A stretch of 64,000 bases of DNA from Sceloporus undulatus (GCF_019175285.1 NC_056530.1:1577474-1641473), one strand, 5' to 3'; shown: positions 33,776-47,297, counted from the first letter of the stretch. Notes: generated from the sequence alone by a model not told the origin. Numbers and translations are program-made.

Positions 33776-36555
33776 CTCAATTAATCCCGAGTTATCTTCA
33801 TATTGGATTTTGATGGATTACAATTCCCTGGCCATGCTTTTGGGAGCAGGAGTCCAACACTAAGAGGACCAAGGGTTGAATGTATTGCTCCCACTCACTT
33901 GACAGTCGCTGCCTTGTTAAAGTGGCATGTTTTGCTCCAGGAGGAAAGTGGGGCTTCAATCATTCACTTTATAAAATGGTTAAGTCTTATCTACAAATAG
34001 GTCAGGGATTGAGTATAGGCAAGGATGCAGAGTGTAACAATCCTGAAACTGCTAAAATACAACTGTCCATTTGGATGTTTTCCGCATGTAGTTTCCTCAA
34101 GCAGAATCTGACTAGTAGAGAAACACCTGGAAAGCTGCAGTTTAGATAGTCCACATGCTTATATTTGGCTTAGAAAACTCAAGTGGATCAACTCCCCTTA
34201 AAGTACAAAGAAACAGCAGGTTCTGAGGAGAGCAGGTTAAGGTTGGAGCACAGCTGGAACAGAAACAAAAGTCCTTGTGTAAGAATGGCACCTTTTCTGC
34301 CCAAAGAATTTTATTCTGTAACCAATATACAAAGTACAAACAAGTACTCTTTGGGTTTCAACTGTGACAAAATATGATTTTGATATCAAAAAATTGTAGC
34401 CCTGAGCTTTTCTGTGCAGACACATGCATTTCTTCCATGGGCAAACCAGTTCTGCCAGATGCCACAAGAACGACGCAACCACCGCAGACACAAGGCTCAG
34501 ACTTTCCTAAAGAAGTAGGTGGGACTTCTGGAAACAATTCTAGGAAGGAAGAAACTGGCAAAGAGCAGAATGTCACACGAAGGCCACATTTCCATTAACA
34601 TTTAAAAAAAACAGCATTCTTGAATATCCTGCAGGAGGGTAAGGTTCTCTTTGAATTCAGTCAGCTTTCCAAATACCAAAAATGCAGTTTTGATATTCCA
34701 AAAATCACCGTTTTATGGCTCATTCTATTTCAAAGAAGGAATGGTTGATTTATTGTTTCTTACATCAGTCCCCACTTACAGGGGGGAAAATTTCTACATT
34801 TCCCACTGTGGAAATCAAAACAGGTCCTAGCCTTTGAAGATTTTCATGTATCCTCATAACTTGCCCTTCTATATGGAAAACTGGAAAAAAACCAACATAT
34901 TGTACTCCAAAACAAAAACCACTTCCCAAATTCTCAGTTTACAGTACATTCATCCCAGGCATCTTTTAACCTTCCTGATTAAGGTAGGTTAAAATGCATT
35001 TTAAAAGGTATTTAGAGAACTCTGACCCACCAATGTAGTTCCCGCAAAAAGTATTTGAATAAATACATTTTTAAAATTTATTTATAGGAATGAGCTGCTG
35101 GTAAGAATATATAAATATGTACAATTTCATTTCAAGGCACATATTTTTAAAGCAGCCTTACGATGTTATAAGTGTTGCGATGGCAGGAGGGGGCAAGAAG
35201 AGAACCAGGCTGGAGTAATGCAGACAAATGTTTTTCAGAAACTCACAGTATGTTTGTCAAGCTGTTAATCATGTGCTTTAAGTACAACTATGAATATGTA
35301 TGTGCAGCCTGAGAATGAAAGTAAAGGATTGCATCATTCAAAGTTGCTCTTTATCAGAAATTCTCATCTTGAAAGGATAGTACTTCAGATAAAGGGCTTT
35401 TGTTTTAGTTTACTGCCACTAGGCAGCTGGCTGTGATCCTGTACTGTGAATGCTGAGCATAACACTTCATATACACAGCTTCACAACTTCCACCCCTTTG
35501 GGAGATGTCAACCCCAGGGAGGCACTACTAGTGTCTTTACTGACCTAAGCCTTGGAGAATGGGTTTCAGACAATAAGCAGCTGCTCTTGTCTGCAAAGGA
35601 AAGAGAAGTGAGGGCCCTCTCCACCTGAGAGAGCACCCTCATTTCCCCTTGCAGCCAAAGACTAGCTTCTACTTCACAGCCTGAGTCACACACGTGGCTA
35701 GACCAATAAATAGCAACAGCAGCCCCAAGGAGGAGGAAGTTTTGGATGTAGTACAAGGGGTAGTGAATATCTCCTGTCACCCCACCCAAAGGAAAGCACA
35801 TGCCTGTAACCCAGTATTATACCAACAGGACTCCAGCCATTTGCTTTTTGGTTTTATCATAACCACCAACCAATGAACTCTTTAACTTAACATCTCATGG
35901 CATTCAAAGATATAGCTGTGTTAGTCTGTAGAATCAGTATGTAGAGAGATCTTGTAGCACCTTTGAGGCTAACTGAAATAAAGTTGGCAGCATAAGCTTT
36001 CATAGACTTCAGTCTACTTCCTCTGAGGAAGTATACTAAAGTCTGCAAAAGCTCATGCTGCCAACTTCTTTCAGTTAGCATCTCATGGAAATTAGTGACG
36101 AATAAGTCTGATCCACATGGATGAAAAGTGTGCCCATGAGCCATTCAAACAAGAGTAAGAATGGGGGTGCTAATTATGAGTTACCAAATTAGTGCTGCAA
36201 CATAAGCATACACCTATAAAGAATGCAGAAGATCCCTTTCAAGGAGTTTATTTTTAGGCACGATTAAGGCGTTTCAGGGTGAAAATCCACACATTCAAAT
36301 GTCAAGTTACTACTTGACTAAGAAGATACAAAAATATAGTTTGAAAAGTGCTTCTGCATGTGAACATTTTAACCAATATGGGTGCGTTAACACCAAGACA
36401 CATCTTTAAGAAGCCTGTCTGTACTCTGCGTTATAGACTCAAAAATACTGTACCTAGCATCCCAAAGGACTATATTAACAGGTTTCCAAAGATTTCACCC
36501 TAGAGCAGGTTGCACTCATCTGGAGTCTTAGTTCGTACGTTTCACCATTTTGCTT
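33776..36555 (-). other. SH3BGRL3-CEP85 interval, including the likely CEP85 3' UTR
   Basis: CEP85 ends at 36556 on -. The approximately 2 kb below it is probably its 3' UTR; candidate AATAAA signals on - lie at 34749-34754 and 34310-34315. I cannot decide which is used. No further gene was recognised. Confidence 0.45.
35898..36085. repeat. unclassified palindromic interspersed repeat
   Basis: It contains GATATAGCTGTGTTAGTCTG, GATCTTGTAGCACCTTTGAG and CTAACTGAAATAAAGTTGGC, then an inverted repeat in which AAGTTGGCAGCATAAGCTTT pairs with the later AAAAGCTCATGCTGCCAACT around a CTTCCTC-TGAGGAAG centre. The sequence is widespread in vertebrate genomes; the class (possibly Penelope-like) is uncertain. 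Confidence 0.55.
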
Positions 36556-39500
36556 TCACTGTGTGATGCAGTTATCCCCCATATCCTGGGCATATCTGTC
36601 AGAAATAGCAGTTCGCAAATCCTCAATGTCTTTGTGCAACTCTTTTACATCCTCCAGCTTCTTTGCTAGCATGTCTGGTTTTAGCAAATCTTCCTCTTCT
36701 TTCACTGAGCAATACACAGCTAGAGGAAGTCATATAAGAACACAGATTAGTGGTTAGGTTAGCATTAGAAATTGCATGTATTCCAGATGAGTAATGCTAG
36801 AAATAAGTTTCTTCCCTTTAAAAAGAAATACCAATTTCAATCAGTGTTATGAATGCAAGGAACCATCTTCAAATGTTTCAGATATTTTATGGGAGATGCA
36901 AGAGTATAAGAGATCCAAAACTTACAGATCAAGTGGAGCAAACATGTTTAAAACGCTCCAAAGCAAGCAATTTAAATTATTACCATGGCACAGAATTGTC
37001 TCTAACTCTTGCAACAAAAACAGACAGCCAGGACGGTACGTCAGGAATCCAAAATCTGTGATCCACACTCCCCAAGATGTTGGAATCCCATCAGTCCTAT
37101 GTATTCTAGTTAATGGTCAAATATAATGGGGAGTTGTAGGGCCACAGGTTCCTCATGTATTCTTTATATCTTCAGAGTTACAAAGAAGCAGGTCTAAGAT
37201 CCTACATCATGCTTGCATGATGAAAATCTATAGGCACACAGTTACATGGTGGTTGTGCTACAACACGCTTCTGAATACAGACATTGGCAGATATAGCCAG
37301 CTGCACTATGTGCCTGCTTGCTATTCAGTTGTGCAATGGGGGATGATGATTATTATTTCCTCAGTGAATCAAGCTGAACATTTGACATTGATGAAGATAT
37401 AAATAGGATTGAAGAATGTGCAAATGCATGACTGGAAGTTAATCAGTCCAACTAAACAGACCCATTGAATCAATGATGAGACAACATATAGGTAAATCCA
37501 ACTGATTCAACAACGCTACACTATCAGGACTAGCAGCACAATATAAGCCCATACAAAATGATTACACTTGTTGAACTCCACTTATGCAACCATGAACTGA
37601 CTATGTCCACTACACAATGCCCTCAAAAGTATAACCACATCTATAAAGGCAACTTACACATGTGTTTGTGTTCACACCAACAAGATCCTGATAAAACTCT
37701 TTATCCACAACTACCTAATGGGGAAAAGCAGTAATTTTTACTTACTGTGAATCCCCAACAGTAATGACAAGTTGGGATCCTTTCCTTGAGCCCTTTGAGT
37801 TACTACACTATAGACAGATTGCAAGTCCTGCAGGCAGCTGGCCAGCTCTCTGTGCAGTTCTTGGGTAAGGTGGGTTGTCTCATCAGACAGCAGGTGATCT
37901 GGCTCAATCTGGCGGAGGTGCTCCTGAAGAGTCAGATTTTTCTCCATCAGTTCCTGATTCTGTGCAGACATCTAAAGAGAGACACAGAGATTTTATCAGA
38001 GACTAATGCCTAGATCTTCACTGCCATCTAGTGAGAAGCTACAGCTCTACAGTATCCTATTGTGCACCCATGTTAGAGATGTCAGCACTAACCTTAACAA
38101 ATTACTAGGGAAATATCAAATCCTGGGCTACCTGATACTATGGTTTTGAGGAAGCCACACCATACAAAGTACTGCCTCCATCTCACCACTGAAACAATAA
38201 TGTACAGAAAGTCAGAAGACTGTGGTATTTTTTTTTCTAGAAGAGTAATTCCATTCTAAACACAGCTTGCTGCTCAGAATGCAGATTTCCAAATTAGAAA
38301 TTTCTCAGTGTTTAAAACTGGTCTCTGATTTGAACAGAGACCAATTTTAACACTGATGAGAAATGTTTGATTATAATTATTTATCTATCAAACAGGATCA
38401 GTTCAAGAACAGCAAAATGTAAAGGAACTAACAAATCTAGTACACTGGTGCCTCGGGATACGAAATGATCGGGTTACGAAATTTCCAGGATACGAAAAAG
38501 TTGGATTGGAAAAAACTGTTTCGGGTTACGAAATATTTTTCGGGTTACGAAATTCATTTCGGCGCGAAATTCAAATGCTGCAAAGTGCAGCTATAGGCTT
38601 TCCAGTGCTAACGGAAAGCCTTTTCGGGTTACGAAATTTTCGGGTTACGAAAGGAATGGCGGAACGAATTAATTTCGTAACCCGAGGTAGCAGTGTATCT
38701 CTTAATGCAATCACTTCACATCTTCTTGGTTTAAAGGACCTCATTCAATCTCTGAAGAACCAAAGAGTATAATACTGTGTAGACTCATGCCTTTGCAATT
38801 CTGTGGGTGCCTTAACTTTAAGGGATTCTAATTTGTTCTTCTTTCAACTGTGAGGACAAATCAAGCTGCAAGAATACCAAACCAACAGCATCAACAAAGC
38901 AGAGTTACAAGCAATCAGAGGATAGCAGGTTCAGATAAGGGCACACATTTGAACTGCATAAAAAGTTGACTCATTAGTCCATCAGTAGCTTTATCCAAAA
39001 GAGAAGGTTGCAGTGGGGGTCATACTTTGTGACAATTTTGATGGTTGATTCGTTCAAAAGGCACCAGCTTTTAAAAGAAGGTCTACCTCTTTTACAGCCA
39101 CACGTAGCTGCTGCAGCGCATTCTCCTTTCTCAGTGCTTCAGCTTTTAAGGCCTGACCTGTGCCTTCCTCCTGAGCAAGCTGTTGCTCCATGTCCTAGAA
39201 TATGAAGAGGAGAGTATTTCAGGTAAGCCTATGTGATGCTGGGTGCAGGAACCACACAGCTAAGCCTTGAATAAGAAACACACCTTTACTTGTGAAGACA
39301 ACTGATCGATCTTCTTCTTCTGATTATCCACAATCTGAAAATAAGCAAAATGACAAGTGTCCTATATATTTATTATTATCCTCCATATAATCTTCTTGGG
39401 AGAGGAAAGGGCAAAGTGGCAACCATAAAACATTCTGGTGGCAGTACAGCCTGCAATTTCTGAAGCAGTGGTGCTGTGATGGAGGCAGATAGGGAGGCAG

Positions 39501-42500
39501 GGGAGGAACACTGCAGCACTGACAAATTCTGTGGAAGTATGGAGAGATGGTGCTGGCTGCAACAGGAGTGACAGAGGCCATAATTAGAGAGTTCCACAGG
39601 ATGAGCTACACATGTAAAGGCCATAGGCAGGACCCTTAAGAGGTTGAAAACATGCCACACATTTCATTTTATCTACTTCTGATAATTACCTTCCTGAGGA
39701 GGTCCCGCTCTTTTTGCAATGAATCCTTTTCCCGTTTCTCTCTCTCTATCTCCTGGGCAAAACTTTCTGCTGCTGGAGTCTTTCCACGCTGCATCTTATC
39801 TTGTAAGCTGAGACACAGGATGCCAAAACTAAATGGAGTGACTTCAACAAGCTCACCCTTTGAAAGTAGGTTTCACAATTCAGAACAAGTTAAAAATGTT
39901 GCTTCATTCCAAATGTGTTGTTACACTGCAGAAAAGCCACCATTTTAGACAGTCTTCATTTAGGAGGCAACAAGACTTTCTTTCTGGGTAGGTACAAAAC
40001 AAAGACTACTCTGTACCTCAATACAGGTATAGCCACACAATCTTTTTCTCCTCCTCACACCTCTTCAGTGCCTATACTGTTCAAAGGAATGGTCCACTGC
40101 CATAGGCACAATACAACACTAGGATTTTAGAGCACAATCTCATCTCATTTCACTTCTCTCCCATTGGTTCCAGAGAGATTTACCTATGCACAGTGGACAG
40201 CAGTTCCATTTCTTTGTGTTTCTGCATTTCTAGCTGTAACTCCTTCTCTTTGCAATTGGCACGAACCTCTCCAAGCTTCTTCTCAAGAGCTGTAACGGTT
40301 TCCTGCAGAGCTGCTGTTGCCTGCTGAGATTCCTTTAACTAGGAAATTAGCAAAGAGCACACTTCAGACCTGACAGAATTCATTCTAGCAGTTTGTCTTT
40401 ATACAAAGTTAGCAATTGCTACATATTTTGTTACAATTACAAGCAATCTGAAGTGCTACATCAGACTATTTCTCTGACAGAATAAACTGGCACTCTGGTC
40501 AACCTTGCACAACCTCAGATGCATTCAAAGAACCACCCCAAGGTACCCAAGGGGATATCATTCTACCTGTTGATTTTGTTTCTGGTGATCTTCTAACATT
40601 GGGAGGTCAGCAACGTAGCGCTCCAGAGTCTCAATTCTCTGCTGCTTCTCACGATTTTGCTCAGATTCTTTTTGGCATTTCTTTTTTAGCTGTTCAATGT
40701 GTTTGTCTCTTGCCTTCACCTGCAAAAGTAACACATGTTTGGGCTCTCTTACAAACTAACCAGGTAAGTACATGCATCAGACTAAGTTGTCTATAGCCAA
40801 GTGGCAAACACATTTCTTCCCTTCAAGTCAGGCCAACATCAGAATTTCATTTGATCCCTGCACTTCAAGACAAAATGAATCAGTGCTGTTCAGCTCAATC
40901 CCACCTCAGGCATCCAGAGGGAGAAATAAGATGATGATGTCTTCTCTCCTTACCCAGTTGCAAAACTTCAGTGGGCCTCTGCTAAACTCCACCCAATCCT
41001 CCCCCAACTACTAACTCTTGCCAGTTATTAACATAACTCCAGGTTACACTAGTGTAGGTCACTAATTCCAGCCCTTGATGTTAAAACAGACAACTTACTC
41101 TCTCTTCTTGTTTCTTCAGTTCCACTGTATGCTTCTGCATGGTCTCTTTGTGAGCCTCCTGAAACTGTTTTATACCTGTTTCTGAAGCAGCAAGTTTCTT
41201 CTCCAGTTCAATCTTTTCCTTGCACAATGACTCTGTTTTTTCAGTGAACTGAGCCCGCAAGAATATATTCTCTCGCTGCAATTCCTGCAAAAGCCACCTG
41301 AGAGTCACAATAGCTCACAAAGCATCTCAAGGAAAGCAGGCAATTTGCTTTAAGCACTAGCTTGGTAGCCACAGATTATATGGATCAACATGCAAGGTAG
41401 ACCCTGGCCAGTGGAAGGAGGGTGTTGTGCTCTGTTCCTCTTTAGAACCTAGTGTAGAATGAAACATTCTGCCAGATGACAAATGCCCTTTATTCTGTTT
41501 TCAGGACAGAACAGCAGAAATGGCTGTTTAAAGAGACACTGAGCTTTCCATCTCTCCTTTATTACTACAGGTAGGCTCACATCTATTGAGATTTTTTTTC
41601 CAAGGCTTCAGTCAATACTGTCACATTAGGAGTTAAAGAGATGCTGAAGCAGCTGCCTGTTCCCACCTTTCTCCAATCCAGCATGAGTTCTTTGAATCTT
41701 CCTTCAGAAAAGTCAGACACAGGTGGCGTTTTCAAACCCCACCAACCATGAGATGATGGTGTTTACCTGCATTCTGAGCAGGTACATGTCTCCATAAGAA
41801 GCAGGGTGGCCAAAGAAAGCAGTACGGACGTGCAGCTCGCTTTCTCGAACTTTCTGCTCCAGCTGGGCAATGTGCTGCCTTTGCCTTCAAATAAGAATAG
41901 TCCCCAAACAAATATATTAACATTTACAAAATCAGATGATTGTAGGTCAAAGCAGAAATTTTATTTTAGTTACAGTGAGTTTTCTATATGATGTTCTAAA
42001 TATCTCCTTATATTTGTTCATAATTCAAAGGCAGGAAGAAAAGAGAAGGCAGGAAGAGTAATGGAAGATCTTTTCCCCTTCTTCTCTCAGTATAAGCAAC
42101 ACAAGCCAATCAAGTGCACAAGAGAAAATCATAGCTGAATTTAGAAGCAAAAACCTCAGTATCTGGCTTAAAAAGTTTCAATGTAACTACAAGAGACTGC
42201 ACAAACACATTAAATCACTTTTTAACCTTTATTATTAATAGGGCTGGGGAAAATCATTAGTCCTTTGTATCTCTGGCATGATAAATATAACTATAAATAT
42301 GGACGTACTTAGTTAATGATATTGTTGCATTCTTTCATTATAATTTTAGCACAAAACTTATACCACAAGACTAGTTATGTTTACATGCCATCTATGTCCA
42401 ATGATGTTTACTTGTTTAGGATTACTTACATGTTTAGGATTATACTAACATGATATAACATCTCAAGATTGTTAGTTCCTGTAAAAATCTACAACATATT

Positions 42501-45500
42501 CTTTTGTCCACTATCTTACCTGTCAATGAGAATTTCTTTTTCCCTAAGCAAATGCTCATTTGCATTCACAATACCGACCCACTGGGCTGGATCAAAAGTA
42601 TGCAGTGGAGTGGTGTTTGACAAGGGATGGTAGCAACCAGCTTTATTTTGCAACTGGAAATATGAGGTACAGAAAGAGACAACATATGAGATTCAGTTCT
42701 CAAGAGTCACTATTGCAGAGGTTATTTTTCCTTCCGCTCTCTGTATGTACTGTAATCCTATCATATACTGTACAGCTATTAGAAACCCACATTCAAACAC
42801 TGGGGAAAACAGCTCTGTCCAGAACAGTTTTAGACCACTGTATACTATAGGAAAGTATCTGCTGGAAGTCACAACAAAAACTGCCTGGCCTAACTAAAAG
42901 AACTTTATGGCAAGACTCTTTAAAACACACCAGTAGGTCAGAATAAGTCACACTTCCTTTGCTGTCATTTCACCATTTTTTCCAAACACAGAGCAAATAG
43001 GAACAAATGAATAAGTGTTGGCAGAGATTCCTAAATATCTTATAAGCTAGGATGTGACAAATACAAGAATGCTCATTGCCTGTTTCTCCTTGCTTTCCCT
43101 TTTGCCTATTGTATGTTTATGTGTCTTCCAACTTATAGTGACCCCATGGATTTCATAAGATTTTCTTAGTCAAGGGATATTCAGAGGTGGTTTATGATCA
43201 CCTTCCTCTGAAATACAGCCTGGAAAATTTGTACCACACCACTTCTTTCTTCAAACACAAAGAACAATAACTACCATCAACACCCTCCTCATTAAGCATT
43301 AGCCAAGGCAGCATCTTTCAGCAGACACACTGCAAACATAAGATGGTAAATGTAACAACCTCAGCCATTAACAAATGTGCATTTCCTTCCATTGGGCAGA
43401 AAACAGTTTACAGCCAAACACACTTATAGACAGAGCACCCTAATTGTACCTATACTGCAATATATTTCAGAGAAAACAATGTAAAACATGCTGGTGTGAC
43501 TAATGAGTAGAAGATTTATTCTAAATTAAAAACACAGTCTGCAGACTCATCCACTCACAAGGTAAACAGACTGTTTAAAAGTGTCTTCTACCTGTATCTG
43601 TTCCGCCTGCAGCCAATCATTTTCCAAGCGCTGTTTCCAGGTGCTATGTGCACAGTTCTCAAGCTGATGTAGTCCACAGGTTTCTTGCTTCCATATCTGA
43701 GACTGAGCAACTGCTGGGCTGGAATATAGGCTAGCAGGATTAAGCGTCTGTTTTTCAGTGACTCTGTTGGTCTCTGTTGTTTGTTTAGCATCCAGCACTT
43801 TGCTTGGTTCTTTTTCTAAGCCAGCACTGGTACCTGGTCTGAACATCTGAAGCGGGGACCAAGAACCAGTGGCTTGCTGATCTTTGAACAAAGGTTGATT
43901 AAGTGTGAGCTCAGCAGCCAGCCTTGCAGGTTTTTGAGCACATGCCACATCTGCTTGATCAGAAGAAAGGAAGGGGCTATTTCCCGCTGCAGTCTGATAT
44001 AGATGAGCACTTCCGTGGAACACCTGGGAATGCCTCAGAGTATCAGGGACACAGCTGGATGTCACCCCTTGTGCCTCAGCTGATGAGTTTGTCAGAGTGG
44101 ATGCCAGAGTGGTCCGAGATGTGCTTGGCTCATTCGCAGGACAAGGAGAAGGCATGACATGAGCTGTTGGGATGGTCACGTGAGTTTTGATGGGTTGAAA
44201 TGAAGAACTATCACCAGAACTGCAGAATGCTAGGAAAGAAAAATGGGGATTGTGGGAATTAGCATCAGAATGTTACAGAATAGCTGATATTTAACTTTCC
44301 CATGGCTTTTCATTATGCTCTCCATCTAGGAAACTTGCCCAATATAGCATAGCTACCTCTTAAAGCAGAAGGAGAATTTCAGATTCCTATAAAAATGGCA
44401 GCACACTTTTTTAGGATGCAAAGCACTGGCATCTAATAACAGTAGAAATGTTGATACACAAGTCAACTAACCTCATTCGACCCAATGAGATTTTGTAACA
44501 AAAACGGAGGTTTCTAATTGTTCACAGAACATTTCTCAAAGTTGGCTTTAGAAAATGCTGAAACTTACTCAGAAACAGGAGTTGAAATCTTGATTACATG
44601 CCCATACCACAGCACTGTCACTTTTTATTTGTTGCCAGACACGTCAAACAAAGTTGGAAGCAAGCCCAAAGAAACACAAGACTGGAATACCTCCTAGGAA
44701 ACAAACAATTCCTGCCATATTTCAAACCCCTTGCCCCCACCTACTGACCAAATAAACTTCAGTTCTCCCCAACAGCTGTATGGAATAAGGGAAGAGCTGA
44801 ATAAGGAAAACACTGACGCAGAAGTACCAGAGCTGACTAGTTGGAAGCGTGAAGTTATTCTTAGTAACTCTCAGGTTTCAATACAGGAAAAACAACAGCA
44901 GCTCAACCAAACAGCAAGGCACCTAATTTTCTAACCATGTCTGTCCTGTCCAGATGCTGGGCAATCACTGGCTGAACTTCAGATTTCTGTGCAAAACAGT
45001 AAAAAGAAAACTCTAAAGTTGGCCTCCGAGATATTGTCTGTTTGTCCATCCCCCACTAATACTGATACGTGCAAAAGCTGCTATAAGAACGAAGGTGCCA
45101 TTTTGATTCTCGCAATAATGAAACGACATATCTGTAAACAAGTTGCGAAGTTGGTGCTAATTGAAAAGAAGAATAGGTGAGCAAAAACTCCCCCCCAATT
45201 TGATTATACAAAAAGTGAGAAGAGAAGGGTAACAGAGGAGGCTCTAAATGATTTAGAAGCCAGTCATATGAAGCAAAGGAAGGCCACCTCCTAGTGCTAG
45301 ATGTACTTAGTAAACAATTGATTTGAAAAGGCTGTATCTAGGGTGGAAATATATGGCTCAGCATGTATGAACTCCCACATCTAATTCTTGGCATGTATTT
45401 CTTATTAGCAGAACTTGGGGTTGTGAAAAGCACGTTAACACACTCTGGAAAATTAGAGACATGCATTTTGTTTCTTAAGTTAGAGACACTGGGGATAACT

Positions 45501-47297
45501 AGAGGATATTAAGATAGGAAAATTAACACCTCAGCCAAGCCATTTAGCTTGTCAGGGAGCAGCAACACAGTGCTATTTCATCCATGTAATTTGCCCTACA
45601 AGTATGGAGGGAAACTACACAGACATGAATTGTGCAGCATCTCAACAATGAGAGGAAAGACAGATACAGAGCTACAGACTTGGAAGAGAGTGAAGAAGCT
45701 GTTCACAGTATCCTAGATGAGATGGAGCAAGCCAGCCACTCTTCTCCATCCTGAAACCTAAGGGTCTCTTCTCTTTACCCAGCCTTGGACTATCAAGTCT
45801 TCATACTATTTCAAGCAACTTGGAACCCATTAATGAGGCAAGTGCTTATCTCTTTATCAAGGCTCGGAGTACCAGCAGTTAAGGCCGAACAGCCTGATCC
45901 AGTCTGGTCACTCCATGAAATATGTGTGCATACCCACCCCTTCTGCCCAATGCACATTACAAATGAGATCAAATGCTAGCTTCCCCATAACATAACATTT
46001 GTGTGGCCACTTTTGGACAATTACAGCTTTTCAATCTAACCCATTTCACAGTGTAGTTAAGATTTAAAAAAAGGAAGGGAGGAGGTCTGGAGCTGATAAA
46101 TAGAATGAAACTGGTTAAGAAAGAAAAAACAGGATTATCACAAAGAAATACATGAATTTCAATGGCCTTTTAGAATGTTTCAGGCTACAATCCTGTATAC
46201 ATTTACATAAGAATACGTCCCACTGAACTCACTGGAACACAGATATGTGTGGCTGCATTGTGTAAATGGAACATTTCTTTGTAGGGGAAAAAAATCAACA
46301 AAATAGATAGTAAAATCTCTGGTTTGACACCACTTTAAATGCCATGGCTCAATACTATGGAATTCTGGGAATTATAGTTTGTTGCAGCACTAGAGCAGAG
46401 TGGGGCAGAACTGCACTAAGAAACTGCACCCCAAAACCTGTAACCTTGATTGCTGGAGGGGATGTCAGGGTCCTCCAGAAAAGAGCAAACACCATGTCAA
46501 GCTAACCATCCTTCCAGAAGAGCTCTGAGTGATCAGGAATGCATTCAGTTAATTGTTCTTCATCAAGACCACTTACTAATTCAAAACAGAGCATCAGTCA
46601 CAGTCTTATTTGTAAAGGTAAGACACAAGATATAAAAGACATATTGTAACCTGGACTCTCAGGTTAAAGCAACTAAGGCCCCATACAGACAGGGCAAAAT
46701 ACAGTAGAGTCTCAATTTGTCCAACATAAATGGGTGGGCTGATAGTCGGATAGCCGAAAATGTTGGTCCAAGAAAAGCCTTGAAATCACTATGAATTGCA
46801 AACCTGGAGGTACTCGCCCTGCTCGCTACTGCCGCACTTGGGGCAGTGTTTTGGGGCAAGGCTTCACTCGCCCTTCTCTCTTTGCCCGCCGCCATGTTTG
46901 GGGGCATGTCTAGGGGCGTGGAAATGCCTACAGCCACGCCCCCAAGTAGCCGCAACGTTGGATAATCCGGAATGTCGGATGACCGAAGGACGGATAATTG
47001 AGACTCTACTGTAAAGCTGCTTCGGGTCACTTTGGAGGTATGCTGTTTAAATGATGCATGCGTCCTAAGGGTCTGGAAACCATGCCAAAGCCACGCTCCA
47101 GTCCTGGAGTGTGTCTTTGGCGCGGCTTCAAGACCCTTAGGACGCATGCATCATTTAAACTGCATACCTCCAAAGTGACCTGAAGCAGCTTTATTTTGGC
47201 CTGTCTGTATGGGCCCTAAGAAACGTGAAATAAAAACTTACCATCTGTGCTATTTGAGGAAGAAGTCCCTGTTACTGAGTTCCCAGAGGCATCCATC
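36556..47297 (-). CDS. CEP85: CEP85, centrosomal protein of 85 kDa, 12 coding exons
   Basis: Exons in transcript order: 47242-47297, 43592-44229, 42520-42653, 41767-41884, 41099-41284, 40567-40719, 40184-40338, 39690-39807, 39284-39334, 39087-39194, 37746-37971, 36556-36719. Phases all close, giving 701 residues from the ATG at 47296. CEP85 is a centrosome coiled-coil protein; in human cells it is reported to restrain NEK2 and to act with STIL in centriole duplication. Matches to human include [91 protein letters not shown] and the end [14 protein letters not shown]. The first third is Ser/Thr-rich and low in structure; residues from about 270 to 690 are heptad-rich coiled coil. The human protein is near 762 residues; about 55 N-terminal residues are not found here, so either the start is MDASGNS or an upstream exon was missed. 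Confidence 0.94.
38299..38364 (-). other. imperfect 28-bp hairpin in a CEP85 intron
   Basis: ATTTCTCAGTGTTTAAAACT GGTCTCTG pairs with CAGAGACCAATTTTAACACT GATGAGAAAT across a 7-base loop, with a few mismatches and a small bulge. It has the size of a microRNA precursor stem, but folding alone does not show processing. Confidence 0.4.
38441..38697. mobile_element. Tc1/mariner-type MITE with repeated CGGGTTACGAAA motif
   Basis: It is bounded by TA at both ends, with near-inverted termini of about 25 bp (CACTGGTGCCTCGGGATACG on the left; CGTAACCCGAGGTAGCAGTG on the right). The motif GGGTTACGAAA or a close variant occurs about seven times inside. There is no coding capacity. It sits in the CEP85 intron between 37972 and 39086. 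TA target and terminal sequence point to a Tigger-like family. Confidence 0.8.
43105..43235 (-). repeat. SINE/BovB tail and body fragment
   Basis: GTATGTTTATGTGTCTTCCA, CAACTTATAGTGACCCCATG, ATTTCATAAGATTTTCTTAG and TTCAGAGGTGGTTTATGATC match the antisense 3' half of the SINE family, diverged. It lies in the CEP85 intron 42654-43591. Confidence 0.6.
44230..46310 (-). other. CEP85 intron 1 (within coding region), distal part
   Basis: Sequence with no recognisable CEP85 exon. Open frames at 44731-45180 have no family match and no consistent splice sites. Confidence 0.45.
46319..46440. repeat. short hAT-like element copy
   Basis: GGTTTGACACCACTTTAAAT, GAATTCTGGGAATTATAGTT and GAACTGCACTAAGAAACTGC: the same family as at 2100-3250, 48816-48960, 50206-50330, 53285-53395 and 62487-62705. 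Confidence 0.6.
46677..47216. mobile_element. Harbinger-like palindromic element split by a mariner-type element
   Basis: The outer element has ends GGCCCCATACAGACAGG and CCTGTCTGTATGGGCCC, with TAA on both sides (46674-46676 and 47217-47219), as expected for a PIF/Harbinger 3-bp target duplication. Its long arms (AAGCTGCTTCGGGTCACTTT ... GACCTGAAGCAGCTTTATTT) fold on each other. The left arm is interrupted at 46702-47011 by another element with its own TA duplication. Confidence 0.75.
46702..47011. mobile_element. Tc1/mariner (Tigger-like) nonautonomous element
   Basis: The terminal inverted repeat CAGTAGAGTCTCAATT pairs with AATTGAGACTCTACTG. TA is duplicated at 46700-46701 and 47012-47013. 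The internal sequence contains TCGGATAGCCGAAAATGTTG and CGTTGGATAATCCGGAATGT, in the style of Tigger-like MITEs. No open transposase. Confidence 0.8.
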
